Source: an uncultured Clostridia bacterium (lineage in GTDB: Bacteria; Bacillota; Clostridia; Peptostreptococcales; Anaerovoracaceae). Taken from it: a DNA stretch of 24,764 bases. The translations under genes were made by a program, and so were the position numbers. The first letter of the stretch is position 1. The number at the start of each line of letters is the position of its first letter. Below the pieces are notes generated by a model, which was given only the letters and a program-made list of their open reading frames with translations, made no database searches and was not told where the DNA came from. Shown here piece after piece: positions 1 to 8,308 of this stretch. The stretch spans positions 1-24,764 of the forward strand of contig CAKQOE010000036.1 in NCBI GenBank assembly GCA_934255545.1, written 5' to 3'.

Positions 1-120
1 TTTTGACAAAAACTGCTTCAAAATAATCTGTTAGAAGCATCCCATTCTGCGACGCGGAGCGTTCCGTATATCAGCTGCCGGCATCGGCGTCCCTGTATTT
101 ACAAAAATGTATACTTTACT
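1..120. repeat. Left arm of window-spanning inverted repeat
   Basis: From about base 4 to base 117 this stretch matches the reverse complement of the last ~115 bases of the window. The first ~90 bases differ at only two positions, then similarity fades through a few mismatches until just before the stop codon of the LysM gene at 123. It contains the core CGGAGCGTTCCGTATATCAGC (55-75), which recurs with one change at 5924-5944. No ORF or transposase is associated with it. It is probably a dispersed intergenic repeat; the window may end here because the repeat breaks an assembly. Confidence 0.85.
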
Positions 121-122
121 GT

Positions 123-1169
123 TTACACGCGGAGACGCGTGCCCGGGGTGGAGAAGTGTAGGATATTGCAGCAGGGATTCATGCGGAGGAGGTCGTCTGC
201 CGGGGTGCCGGTCGTTTCTGATATTGTTATGAGGGTGTCGCCGCTTTTTACTATGTATGGCTGATTTTCAGGATATCTGGCAAATATGTCATTGTATGGT
301 ATACATATGGAAAGTCCGGTCATATTTGATGTGAAGTCTGTACCCGGATTTTCGTGGAGGAGCGCATGATAGCATATGCCGTATCGCGTAAGTATGTCGG
401 TAAGCGTCTCGTCTTTTGAAACTGTATGGATCATGCCGTCTGCATTTATTGTATGGTTTGATATATTTTGGTCCGGCTCACTGCTGTGTATGTCAGTCTG
501 ATCTGGTGAAGTGCTGTTGTAGTGTGATGCATGAGGCTGAATGTTATCATTTACAGGAGAATCGTGCGATGAAGCTGATGAGCGGATCTCTGTTTCGCCG
601 GACTCATTTAGCGTGATGGGCGTGGTATCTGTTATAGTTGCGCTGCGGTCTGCCTGTACGGCAGCGTCCGGATCGGAGGATATACCTGTTTGAAATAAAT
701 TTGTGGCGTCATCTGCGGTATCTGATGAGCGGGGCATAGGCGCTGCGGGATGCATCACGCCGGGAGCTCTTGTTTCAGGTATATTGAGCTTTGCACCGAC
801 TTGAAGGTCATACGGGTCTATGCCGGGGTTGCAGGACATAAGGCTTGCAAGGGACACTCCGTAATTTCTTGATATACCGTAAAGCGTGTCACCCGTTGCG
901 ATAGTATGTGTTCTTTTTATCGGACGCTGCGGTCTGCCCGGTGACGGGGCGCCGGGACGCACGGAGGCATTGCCGTTAGTATTGCCTGCGTGAGGGATGT
1001 ATATCTCCTGGCCGATGGCTATATTATGCGGATCTTTTATGCCGTTAAGGATCATGAGGCGCTGAAGGTCTGTGTTATACCTGCGCGCAACGGAATAAAG
1101 CGTTTCACCCGGTCTGATCTTGTGGACTGCGGCGCATACAGCGCGATTAAAATTTCTGTTGTTATTCAT
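123..1169 (-). CDS. Four-LysM-domain protein
   Basis: A 348-aa protein with LysM repeats at about residues 16-59, 88-131, 248-291 and 305-348. The first two and the last carry the typical G-[ED]-TL start, and most end in an IP-type motif. Between LysM2 and LysM3 lies a ~115-residue Ser/Thr/Asp-rich, low-complexity linker. LysM binds N-acetylglucosamine glycans such as peptidoglycan or spore cortex, so a cell-wall or spore-coat role is likely. No catalytic domain and no convincing signal peptide are visible. The start at 1169 is chosen because AGGAGG lies just upstream; an in-frame extension to 1286 lacks such a site. LysM3 (KDETL, ending in CIP) and LysM4 are more diverged than the first two. 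The gene is divergent from the DUF815 ATPase gene. Confidence 0.85.
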   Translation of the reverse strand: MNNNRNFNRAVCAAVHKIRPGETLYSVARRYNTDLQRLMILNGIKDPHNIAIGQEIYIPHAGNTNGNASVRPGAPSPGRPQRPIKRTHTIATGDTLYGISRNYGVSLASLMSCNPGIDPYDLQVGAKLNIPETRAPGVMHPAAPMPRSSDTADDATNLFQTGISSDPDAAVQADRSATITDTTPITLNESGETEIRSSASSHDSPVNDNIQPHASHYNSTSPDQTDIHSSEPDQNISNHTINADGMIHTVSKDETLTDILTRYGICYHALLHENPGTDFTSNMTGLSICIPYNDIFARYPENQPYIVKSGDTLITISETTGTPADDLLRMNPCCNILHFSTPGTRLRV

Positions 1170-1382
1170 GTAAAAAATACCTCCTATGTGTACAATATAT
1201 TTGCAATACCTGCTCATTGTGATAGAATAGTAGAAATTTGTTAATAGAAAACTGCTCTGCGTGCCGGTGCTGATATCAGAAAGCATGGCTCAGGCCGGCT
1301 GTTTATGTGATACCGGAGTGCGGCGCGCGGTGCAGCGGAATAATGGATCTGCTATGAATATAAAGGATGGAGATGAACTGAA

Positions 1383-2666
1383 ATGAACACTAAAAGATTA
1401 TTATTCTATGACAATATAAGAAATGACGAAATTATGAAAATGGCGTCAAAAATAGTTCGTGGAGTTGGGGCAGCTCACGCTGCCGGACAGGACTGTGAAG
1501 CAGGATGCAGCAGGGAAGAAGTCGAAGATATGTATTATGAGCTTCAGAGAAGGATCCTTGCGGCTATGCCTGTAGGAGATACTCAGGGCACATACTGGGA
1601 AAATTATATATACAGACTCATAGCTGAGAGTGAAAATACATTCAGCCTGAAAGCTGAGCGCGGAGAGCTCGATGATATAACTGCTGAGCTTGCTGCAGCT
1701 GATATAACTGACATAAAGGAAATGCTGAATGTTGACTGGAACAAAGTAGCAGAACATTTTGATGACGGAAGAGAGTGCGTGTGCGCTATAATGCCGCATA
1801 TAGTTGAAGATGGCAGAGCTTCTCAGATAAAAGCTGTATTTGATGAAGTTGATGGGACGCCGGAGGCGTCGAAGGCCGCAGTCGAGGCGCTCAGCGCTTA
1901 TTACAGAAAGAATTTCTGCGGCATACTCGGAAAATTTAAGGCATTTATATGGGATGGAAAGCTTGCCGGTGTAAAGAATCAGGACCCTATAACATTTGAT
2001 GACCTTATAGGTTATGAATTCCAGCAGCAGCAGCTTATCAGAAATACTGAAGTGTTTGTTCACGGCAGAAAGTCAAACAACGTTCTGCTTTACGGTGATA
2101 AAGGAACAGGAAAATCTTCAAGCGTCAAGGCGCTTCTCAATAAATTCGGTGATGAGGGGCTGCGCATGATAAACGTGCCTAAGTCGCGTATTTTTGATAT
2201 AAGTGAGATCATGGAGCTTGTGTCAGGAAGAGGCTGTAAATTTATCATTTTTATTGATGATCTTTCATTTGAGGATACAGAGATAGAGTATAAGCACTTT
2301 AAGTCTGTCCTTGACGGAGGAGTAGAGGTACAGCCTGACAATGTACTGCTTTATGTAACTACAAACCGCAGAAATCTTGTAAAGGAAACATGGAAAGACA
2401 GAAATGACACTGACGGCGAAGTACATATGAGTGACGGTATACATGAGAGACAGTCTCTTGCTGACCGTTTCGGACTTAAGATCACATTTACAGCTCCTGA
2501 CAAAGAGCTTTATACTGAGATCGTTAAGTCTATCGCTGAAAAGCAGGGTCTTGATATAGATGACGAGAAGCTTATGGCTGAGGCTAACAAATGGGATATG
2601 AGGCAGACGAGCCGCTCAGGCAGATCAGCTAAGCAGTTCATAACTCATATAGCAAGCATGCAGTAG
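1383..2666 (+). CDS. DUF815 family AAA+ ATPase
   Basis: A 427-aa predicted ATPase. Walker A is GDKGTGKS at residues 238-245 and Walker B is IIFIDD at about 288-293. The first ~200 residues are helical and lack a recognised enzymatic domain, then a DPITFDDLIGYE segment leads into the ATPase core, as is usual in DUF815. The family's substrate is unknown; these ATPases are cytosolic and widespread in Clostridia. The start is ATG with GGAG about 10 nt upstream. The gene is followed after ~60 nt by a membrane metalloprotease on the same strand, so the two may be co-transcribed, with a small TGCATGCC/GGCATGCA hairpin in the gap. Confidence 0.85.
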   Translation: MNTKRLLFYDNIRNDEIMKMASKIVRGVGAAHAAGQDCEAGCSREEVEDMYYELQRRILAAMPVGDTQGTYWENYIYRLIAESENTFSLKAERGELDDITAELAAADITDIKEMLNVDWNKVAEHFDDGRECVCAIMPHIVEDGRASQIKAVFDEVDGTPEASKAAVEALSAYYRKNFCGILGKFKAFIWDGKLAGVKNQDPITFDDLIGYEFQQQQLIRNTEVFVHGRKSNNVLLYGDKGTGKSSSVKALLNKFGDEGLRMINVPKSRIFDISEIMELVSGRGCKFIIFIDDLSFEDTEIEYKHFKSVLDGGVEVQPDNVLLYVTTNRRNLVKETWKDRNDTDGEVHMSDGIHERQSLADRFGLKITFTAPDKELYTEIVKSIAEKQGLDIDDEKLMAEANKWDMRQTSRSGRSAKQFITHIASMQ

Positions 2667-2727
2667 CGTATTGCCGGAACCCGGCCTGCATGCCGGGCAT
2701 GCAAGTTTAAGAAAGGATGGTTTGAAT

Positions 2728-3360
2728 TTGTTTGGATCTTTAATGGATTATGTGATGGATACCCTGTGGATACTTCCGGGGCTCATAATAGGCTTCGCCA
2801 TGCATGAATTTGCTCATGCGTGGGTATCCGACAGGCTCGGCGATCCGACGCCGAGAGCGCAGGGACGTCTGACACTGAACCCTGCAGCGCATATAGACCC
2901 GATAGGTCTTGTGATGCTTGTGTTTTTCCACTTCGGCTGGGGTAAGCCGGTACAGGTAAATCCGAATTATTATAAGCACAGAAGGCTCGGAGAAGCTGCT
3001 GTTGCAGTCGCAGGCGCGGTCATGAACTTTATCATAGCTGTAGTCGGCATGGGGCTCGCGCGCTTGTTTACGATGCTTCCTTTAGGCGATACTCTGATGG
3101 GTATATTTATGCACATAATGTTCAGCCTTGTGCAGATAAACCTGGTGCTCATGATATTTAATCTCATACCGCTGCCGCCGCTTGACGGATGGAATTTTAT
3201 CACCCAGATATTTGACCTGGAGCGCAGGCCGTGGTACTGGAGATTTTATCAGCTCGGACCTATGTTCCTGATGCTTCTGATAGTTTTCAGGCTGACATCA
3301 AAGATCATAACACCGCCTGTTATGGTGATATATTCACTGCTGGCGGGAATATTCTTTTAA
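2728..3360 (+). CDS. Site-2 protease family (M50) membrane metalloprotease
   Basis: About 210 aa and very hydrophobic, with several membrane segments. The zinc site HEFAH is at residues 26-30, and the second metal-ligand region, N-L-I-P-L-P-P-L-D-G, at about 145-154; both are hallmarks of S2P/M50 intramembrane proteases. The segment between them (GDPTPRAQGRLTLNPAAHID, then GWGKPVQVNP) is typical of the compact bacterial subgroup without a PDZ domain. Substrate unknown. The start is uncertain: I prefer TTG at 2728, about 10 nt after AAAGGA and giving the family-like N-terminus M-F; TTG 2722 is the alternative. A rho-independent terminator follows at 3456-3493. Confidence 0.85.
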   Translation: MFGSLMDYVMDTLWILPGLIIGFAMHEFAHAWVSDRLGDPTPRAQGRLTLNPAAHIDPIGLVMLVFFHFGWGKPVQVNPNYYKHRRLGEAAVAVAGAVMNFIIAVVGMGLARLFTMLPLGDTLMGIFMHIMFSLVQINLVLMIFNLIPLPPLDGWNFITQIFDLERRPWYWRFYQLGPMFLMLLIVFRLTSKIITPPVMVIYSLLAGIFF

Positions 3361-3396
3361 AAAACTATCTTTAATGAAATATCAGAAAAAGCATGG

Positions 3397-3412
3397 CGCG
3401 CGTCGCCGCGCG
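3397..3412. repeat. GCGCGC hairpin in spacer
   Basis: CGCGCG-TCGC-CGCGCG forms a 6-bp stem with a 4-nt loop just downstream of the M50 gene. It shares the 14-mer CGCGTCGCCGCGCG with the hairpin near 13905-13918. No T-run follows, so it is not an obvious terminator. Confidence 0.6.
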
Positions 3413-3455
3413 AAAATGATCTGGGAATTTATTACGAAATAAAAGTTTACTGTAT

Positions 3456-3493
3456 AAAAAAATCTGCCGTCTTAATTGACAGCAGATTTTTTT
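3456..3493. terminator. Bidirectional rho-independent terminator
   Basis: AAAAAAATCTGCCGTC pairs with GACAGCAGATTTTTTT (one non-Watson-Crick position) around a TTAATT loop, with A/T runs on both sides. It sits between the M50 gene (+) and the MATE gene (-), which converge, and can serve both. Confidence 0.85.
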
Positions 3494-3563
3494 ATACTTA
3501 TATGAATATTTTTTATGTTATCTATGCATACAGCAGCTTAAGCTGTATGGTAAACGGTGCTTT

Positions 3564-4982
3564 TTATTGCATGTGGTGAAGAGGCATAGGCTTTATTTCT
3601 TTTTTATAAAGATGCATGAAGAGGAATATGGCAAATGTAAAGCCGAATATCTCAGCTATAGGATATGAAAGCCATACGCCTGTTACGCCGAGCGATGTCT
3701 TTGACAGGAGCCATGCTGCAGGCATGATGACGATGACCTGTCTGAGCAGGGTCATGAAGAGACTGTATATGCCGTGTCCGAGCGCCTGGAAGAACGTTGA
3801 GAACGTTATACCGATAGCAGCAGGAACGAAGCACAGGCTCAGTAGTCTCATGGCAGTTATACCCATGCGCATCATATCGTCACCGGCATCAAATATGGAC
3901 ATGAGCTGTGACGGGAATATCTGGAACAGCAGCAGGCCGCATATCATGATGATGATTGCAGTAGTTACAGTCAGACGAGTTACGTGCATAAGGCGTTCGC
4001 GGTCACGCGCTCCGTAGTTGTAGCCCATGATAGGCATAGCTCCCTGAGTGAGACCGAACGTCGGCATGAATACAAACGACTGGAGCCTGAAGTAAACACC
4101 GAGTACAGATACAGCAGTAACAGAAAATCCGATAAGTATCTGGTTGAGGACTATATTTACGAATGACGGTATAGCCTGCATGAGCATGCCCGGAAGAGCT
4201 ACGACATATATGTCCTTGAGCATGCGTCCGGATATCCTGAAGTTTTTGAACGATACCTTTACGTCATGTGATTTCAGGAAGAAGAAGCACAGAACTGTGC
4301 ACATGCCGAGGAACTGTCCGATAACAGTAGCTATGGCAGCGCCCGCTACTCCCATCGCAGGGCATCCGAAATATCCGAATATCATGATCGGGTCGAGTAT
4401 GATGTTTGCGATGCACCCGATCATATGTGATATCATAGGCATGACCATGTTTCCTGTAGACTGAAGGATCTTCTCACATGTCACCTGAGTGAACATAAAG
4501 CCTGATAAGCAAATAACAATGGTACCGTATGATGTAGCCATGTCAACAAGTCCGACGTTATCTTCGGCATACCATGTATAAAACGGTCTTGAGCAGAAGA
4601 AGCCGAAGATAAAAAAGACAGCCCAGTTTACGAGTATGAGCAGGAAACCGTGAGTAGCCGCTGAATTCGCTTCGTCAAACTTTCTTTCACCGAGACGTCT
4701 CGATATGAGAGAGTTAAGGCCGACGCCTGTGCCTACGCCGACTGCGACGAGAAGCATCTGGATCGGAAATACGAGCGTTACCGCAGCCATAGCTTCTTCA
4801 CTTAAGTGTGAAACGAATATGCTGTCTACGATGTTATATACGGCCTGAAGGAGCATGGAGCATATGGCCGGTATAGACATCGTGAACAGGAGCCGGGGCA
4901 TATGCATCGTGCCCATTTTGTTTTCCGTATGTACCTCAGCGCGTGCACCGGAGGTCTCGGAAACGAGATTTTTTTCTTTCAT
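3564..4982 (-). CDS. MATE family multidrug/cation antiporter
   Basis: A 472-aa integral membrane protein with about 12 predicted helices in two homologous halves, the usual MATE size. Family-type segments include the N-terminal PRLLFTMSIPAICSMLLQA and VYNIVDSIFVSHLS stretches, a GVGTGVGLNSLISRRLGE segment after TM2, and QGAMPIMGYNYGA in the second half. MATE pumps export cationic drugs or metabolites using Na+ or H+ gradients; the substrate cannot be read here. The start at 4982 is preferred over an upstream in-frame extension to 5171 because an AGGGGGG site lies 7-8 nt upstream. Monocistronic, with the terminator at 3456-3493 beyond its end. Confidence 0.93.
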   Translation of the reverse strand: MKEKNLVSETSGARAEVHTENKMGTMHMPRLLFTMSIPAICSMLLQAVYNIVDSIFVSHLSEEAMAAVTLVFPIQMLLVAVGVGTGVGLNSLISRRLGERKFDEANSAATHGFLLILVNWAVFFIFGFFCSRPFYTWYAEDNVGLVDMATSYGTIVICLSGFMFTQVTCEKILQSTGNMVMPMISHMIGCIANIILDPIMIFGYFGCPAMGVAGAAIATVIGQFLGMCTVLCFFFLKSHDVKVSFKNFRISGRMLKDIYVVALPGMLMQAIPSFVNIVLNQILIGFSVTAVSVLGVYFRLQSFVFMPTFGLTQGAMPIMGYNYGARDRERLMHVTRLTVTTAIIIMICGLLLFQIFPSQLMSIFDAGDDMMRMGITAMRLLSLCFVPAAIGITFSTFFQALGHGIYSLFMTLLRQVIVIMPAAWLLSKTSLGVTGVWLSYPIAEIFGFTFAIFLFMHLYKKEIKPMPLHHMQ

Positions 4983-5226
4983 TGATATTTCCCCCCTAAT
5001 ATGATAAAAAAAGCAACGTTCCATCAGGCTGCGGGAAAGTCTGTGAGGCTCTCCGGTACCATCGGACATTGCATGAGTGTTAACGTTTCCCGTAAACTTC
5101 AATATCTTATCATTATATATAAAATAATGCAATAAAAATACTGTATTTTTGTGCTGCCGGGCAGCACGCAAGACAAAAGTGATTGATATTTTTTTGTTTA
5201 ATTTGTCAAAAAAATATTTTTTGGTA

Positions 5227-5255
5227 TTGCCTTATAGATGATGCTGTGTTACTAT
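5227..5255 (+). promoter_or_regulatory. Candidate sigma-A promoter of orphan transcript
   Basis: TTGCCT (5227-5232), 17 nt, TACTAT (5250-5255) preceded by TG-n (extended -10). A transcript would begin near 5262 and reach the strong terminator ending at 5358. Confidence 0.4.
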
Positions 5256-5261
5256 GAATTT

Positions 5262-5359
5262 GGAAATCAAATAGAGTTTCTGCAATCAGATTCGATTATA
5301 TTAACAAACGAAAACCTCGAAGGGGTCATGGTCGATGCATGACTCCTTCGAGGTTTTTT
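5262..5359 (+). ncRNA. Candidate ~95-nt small RNA
   Basis: A promoter-like sequence ends just upstream, no ORF of note lies inside, and the 3' end is an 18-bp stem (5313-5330 with 5338-5355, one G-U pair) capped by GTCGATG and followed by TTTTTT. The MATE gene points the other way and the next gene starts 255 nt later, so the terminator ends nothing visible. It could be a trans-acting small RNA, or the remnant of a lost gene's terminator. Not recognised as any known family. Confidence 0.4.
5313..5359 (+). terminator. Strong rho-independent terminator without an upstream gene
   Basis: AACCTCGAAGGGGTCATG and CATGACTCCTTCGAGGTT form an 18-bp stem with one wobble pair, followed by TTTTTT (T-run from the stem's end to 5359). 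Confidence 0.85.
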
Positions 5360-5614
5360 GGCGCATGAAAAACATTAAAATCGTTATCAAATTAACAAAT
5401 TGTTGGTCGTAACAAAATTTTGCTACGCAAATATTTAAACCGGAGCCGGGCTGATGCAGGAATGGAAGACAAACGGTAATTGTGATAAAGTAAAAATTAA
5501 TGATAGCGGTATACAGTGATTGTGTTGTATAATATTAAAGTTGAAGTGCTTTTTGTCCTGCCGGCAGCCAGCATACGGCAGAAGACGATCAGGCACGGGA
5601 AATAGGAGGTTTTT

Positions 5615-5800
5615 ATGGCAAAGGGTCCTGTAAACTGCGAGACATGCATGTATTACATATATGATGAAACGCAGGATGTATATATGTGCGACATAAGCCT
5701 GGATGAAGACGAGATGGAAAAATTCCTTACGGATACGTTCCGGGACTGTCCGTATTACTGTCTGTATGATGAATATATGATAGTAAGGAAGCAGAATTAA
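5615..5800 (+). CDS. Small cysteine-containing protein (DUF6472-like)
   Basis: A 61-aa acidic protein with an ATAGGAGG site upstream. It carries C8-x2-C11, C25, C45 and C49, spacing that suggests a small metal-binding fold. The pattern NCETCMYYIYDE...CDISLDEDE...DCPYY resembles DUF6472, a small clostridial family of unknown function. It lies ~190 nt upstream of apt on the same strand, and the intervening spacer holds a degenerate copy of the window-end repeat, so co-transcription is uncertain. Confidence 0.75.
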   Translation: MAKGPVNCETCMYYIYDETQDVYMCDISLDEDEMEKFLTDTFRDCPYYCLYDEYMIVRKQN

Positions 5801-5920
5801 CAGGTCGCTGACAGCAGATGGCGATCATTAAAATATATAATATTGTAATTTTATAAAGTTCACAAAGACGCCGGATAATGCCGGAGGATATACGGATAAG
5901 TGCAGTTGAAATTCCATATA

Positions 5921-5971
5921 CCACGGAGCGTTACGTATATCAGCAGGCAGCCGGAGGCGTCACGTAAATAT
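5921..5971 (+). repeat. Degenerate third copy of the window-end repeat
   Basis: CGGAGCGTTACGTATATCAGC (5924-5944) matches the core of the terminal repeat (55-75) with one change. It is followed by GCCGG and GGCGTC blocks in the same order and a short AT-rich end. It lies in the apt leader, just before the ribosome binding site. Confidence 0.6.
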
Positions 5972-5992
5972 AGAAAAAAAGGAGAGAGTGTT

Positions 5993-6520
5993 ATGAGCAA
6001 GAGTATTGCGGATTACGTTACAGCCATTCCCGATTATCCTGAGAAGGGTGTCATATTCAGGGATATAACTACTGTCATCCAGCATCCTGAGGGACTTAAG
6101 ATGGCGATAGATGAAATGATAAAGCTCATAGGCGATACAGAGTGCGACCTGGTTGCCGGAGCAGAAGCAAGAGGATTTATATTCGGTGCGCCTATAGCGT
6201 ACGCGCTCGGAAAAGGATTCATCCCTGTAAGGAAAAAGGGAAAGCTTCCGAGAGAGACAGTTTCACAGGCTTATGAGCTTGAGTACGGCACTGCTGAGAT
6301 AGAGATACATAAGGACTCTCTGAAGCCGGGCCAGAAGGTAGTGCTCGTTGACGACCTTATGGCTACAGGCGGTACGATGGAAGCGGCTGTAAAGCTCATA
6401 GAACAGCTTGGAGGCGAAGTAGTAAAGATCGTATTCCTGCTGGAGCTTGCAGGACTTAAGGGCCGCGACAAGCTTAAGGGCTATGATGTAGCTTCTGTTC
6501 TGACTTACGAAGGAAAGTAA
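5993..6520 (+). CDS. apt: Adenine phosphoribosyltransferase
   Basis: 175 aa, the normal length. It converts adenine and PRPP to AMP in purine salvage, in the cytosol. The PRPP-binding loop VVLVDDLMATGGT is at residues 116-128, and the family signatures PDYPEKGVIFRDIT (13-26), AEARGFIFGAP (58-67) and RKKGKLP (80-86) are all intact. The start at 5993 follows AAAGGAGAG; the longer in-frame ORF from 5900 runs through the repeat and is rejected. A purine permease gene follows on the same strand after ~250 nt, which fits a salvage role, though that gene appears to have its own promoter. Confidence 0.97.
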   Translation: MSKSIADYVTAIPDYPEKGVIFRDITTVIQHPEGLKMAIDEMIKLIGDTECDLVAGAEARGFIFGAPIAYALGKGFIPVRKKGKLPRETVSQAYELEYGTAEIEIHKDSLKPGQKVVLVDDLMATGGTMEAAVKLIEQLGGEVVKIVFLLELAGLKGRDKLKGYDVASVLTYEGK

Positions 6521-6559
6521 GAGTCAGCACAGTACAAAAACGGGAAATAAGGCTCTGCC

Positions 6560-6605
6560 ATCAGATCGCCGGCTCAGCGCGTCACTGAGCCGGACAATAT
6601 CTGAT
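6560..6605 (+). promoter_or_regulatory. Two-part hairpin between apt and purine permease
   Basis: ATCAGAT pairs with ATCTGAT (outer 7 bp) and CCGGCTCAG with CTGAGCCGG (inner 9 bp), loop CGCGTCA. A T6 run (6646-6652) follows ~40 nt later after a weaker wobble stem. It may be the apt terminator region or a regulatory RNA. It lacks the conserved core of the purine riboswitch. Confidence 0.5.
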
Positions 6606-6681
6606 ACGCCTGCAGTCGCGAGGCTGTGGGATGTAGTGACAGGGTCTTTTTTCATGCGGCCGGGAGGCCGCGCTGCGGTCG

Positions 6682-6710
6682 TTGACATAGACATGCAGAT
6701 ATATTGCAAT
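6682..6710 (+). promoter_or_regulatory. Promoter of the purine permease gene
   Basis: Consensus TTGACA (6682-6687), 17 nt, TGCAAT (6705-6710). The ~55-nt leader that follows contains a CGGCTGC/GCAGCCG hairpin (6723-6741) and a T-rich stretch before the GGAGG site. Confidence 0.5.
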
Positions 6711-6770
6711 CATATTTTAAAGCGGCTGCTGCGCGCAGCCGGAATTATTTTTTATTCGGAGGATCAGGTT

Positions 6771-8216
6771 ATGGATAATTTTTTTGAGATATCCAAACGT
6801 AATTCTACTGTCAGAGCGGAGATAATCGGCGGTCTTACCACATTCTTCGCTATGGCGTATATTGTGTTTGTAAATCCAAATCAGGTAGCTGCGGGCGGCG
6901 CTTCAGGCTGGCTCGTCGGCGAGGGAGCTGATGCTGCTGTCATAGGTCAGATATGGAACTCTGTTTATATTGCATCTATACTTGCTGCAGTAGTCGGCAC
7001 GTTTATGATGGCGTTTTACGCAAAGATGCCTTTTGCGCAGGCGTGCGGAATGGGACTTAACGCGTTCTTCTGCTCATGCTTCATATCGGGAGCGTTTTTC
7101 GCGGGAACTGACCTTATAACGGGTTATCACTCAGGTATGGTCATAATATTCATATCAGGTATCGTTTTCATGATACTTTCAGTGACAGGCGCGAGAACGT
7201 ATATCGCTTCGGCAATGCCGGAAAATATCAAGAAGGCTATACCTGCAGGTATCGGTATGTTCATCGCGTTTATCGGTTTTCAGAACGCGGGCATAATCCA
7301 GACTAACCAGTATACTATATCTCAGTTTGTAGATATACACGGCGCGCTCACAGATCCTGAGCAGGGATTTACTGCAATAGCTCCGGCGCTTACAGCGCTT
7401 ATAGGCTTTATCATCATAGGCATACTTGCAAAGCGCAATGTAAAGGGTTCAGTCATCATAGGCATAATCGCTTCAACATTTATATATTATATATTTATGG
7501 GACAGGTACCTTCGCTCGATCTGAGCCATATAGGCCAGTCATTTAAGGACTTCAGTGCTATAGGCATCACAGGACTGTTTGACGGCGAGGGTTGGAAGGC
7601 TGCGTTCTCAGGCGCGCATATCGGCAATGTATTCAACGCGGTCGTACTTGTCATAACGTTCCTGCTCGTAGATATGTTCGATACTCTCGGAACTTTATAC
7701 GGAACAGCTGCCGAGGCAAATATGATAGACGAAAACGGCGATCCGCATAATGTCGGCAAATGTATGACGAGTGACTCTGTTGCAACTGTAGCAGGCGCTG
7801 TGTTCGGTACGTCTACATGCACTACATTCGTAGAGTCAGCTTCAGGCGTTGCAGCAGGCGCAAGAACAGGTCTCGCAAGCCTTGTAACAGGCATATGCTT
7901 TGCTGTATGCCTGCTCTTCAGCCCTCTCGCAGCTATCATACCAAGCGCTGCGACTGCACCTGCGCTCATATACGTAGGCGTCCTCATGGTAAAGAACATG
8001 ACAAAGGTAGACATGGAGGACATGCGTTCAGCTATCCCGGCGTTCCTTATCCTTATAATGATGCCGCTCACATACTCTATAGCAAACGGTATCGGCATAG
8101 GCTCGATCGCATATGTTCTTCTTACATTATTCAGCGGAAAGTACACAAAGAAGGATATCGTAGTCACTGTTATCGCTGTTCTTTTCGTACTGAAATTCTG
8201 CCTCGTTACTATGTAA
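6771..8216 (+). CDS. NCS2 family purine permease (AzgA/PbuG-like)
   Basis: A 481-aa polytopic membrane protein. Characteristic AzgA-subgroup segments: N-terminal FEISKRNSTVRAEIIGGLTTF, VFVNP, GMGLNAFF (residues ~100-107), the DMFDTLGTLYGTA segment and the TTFVESASGVAAGARTGLAS segment in the transport core. Proteins of this group import adenine, guanine or hypoxanthine with protons; which base cannot be read here. The start at 6771 is set by GGAGG 9 nt upstream; the longer ORF from 6636 crosses the promoter and hairpins. Context with apt supports purine uptake feeding salvage. Confidence 0.92.
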   Translation: MDNFFEISKRNSTVRAEIIGGLTTFFAMAYIVFVNPNQVAAGGASGWLVGEGADAAVIGQIWNSVYIASILAAVVGTFMMAFYAKMPFAQACGMGLNAFFCSCFISGAFFAGTDLITGYHSGMVIIFISGIVFMILSVTGARTYIASAMPENIKKAIPAGIGMFIAFIGFQNAGIIQTNQYTISQFVDIHGALTDPEQGFTAIAPALTALIGFIIIGILAKRNVKGSVIIGIIASTFIYYIFMGQVPSLDLSHIGQSFKDFSAIGITGLFDGEGWKAAFSGAHIGNVFNAVVLVITFLLVDMFDTLGTLYGTAAEANMIDENGDPHNVGKCMTSDSVATVAGAVFGTSTCTTFVESASGVAAGARTGLASLVTGICFAVCLLFSPLAAIIPSAATAPALIYVGVLMVKNMTKVDMEDMRSAIPAFLILIMMPLTYSIANGIGIGSIAYVLLTLFSGKYTKKDIVVTVIAVLFVLKFCLVTM

Positions 8217-8308
8217 TGCGGCATGCAGGTCTGTAACTGTCACAGTGTTAAAGCGCTTTAAGCGGCAGATCCGCAATAATACAAAAGCAATAATAAAACG
8301 CGTGTTAC

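Larger units (their letters stand above)
4983..5614. other. 632-bp intergenic spacer between MATE and DUF6472-like genes
   Basis: No supportable protein gene. It is AT-rich, with a perfect GTGCTGCC-G-GGCAGCAC hairpin at 5151-5167, a candidate small RNA unit at 5227-5360 (described separately), and a TATAAT hexamer at 5528-5533 that may be the -10 of the small protein gene at 5615, although no good -35 is visible. The MATE promoter should lie on the minus strand within 4990-5220; TTGACA is present there at about 5203-5208 (reverse strand) but has no good -10 at 17 nt. Confidence 0.6.

Noticed and set aside
1446..2063. 205-codon minus-strand ORF
   Set aside because: Antisense shadow of the DUF815 gene, which has clear Walker motifs on the other strand.
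6521..6770. Purine riboswitch upstream of the permease
   Set aside because: The conserved three-way junction core sequences are not present; only simple hairpins can be drawn.
7487..8224. 245-codon minus-strand ORF
   Set aside because: Antisense shadow of the purine permease gene; low-complexity Ala/Ser/Thr/Pro composition and no ribosome site.
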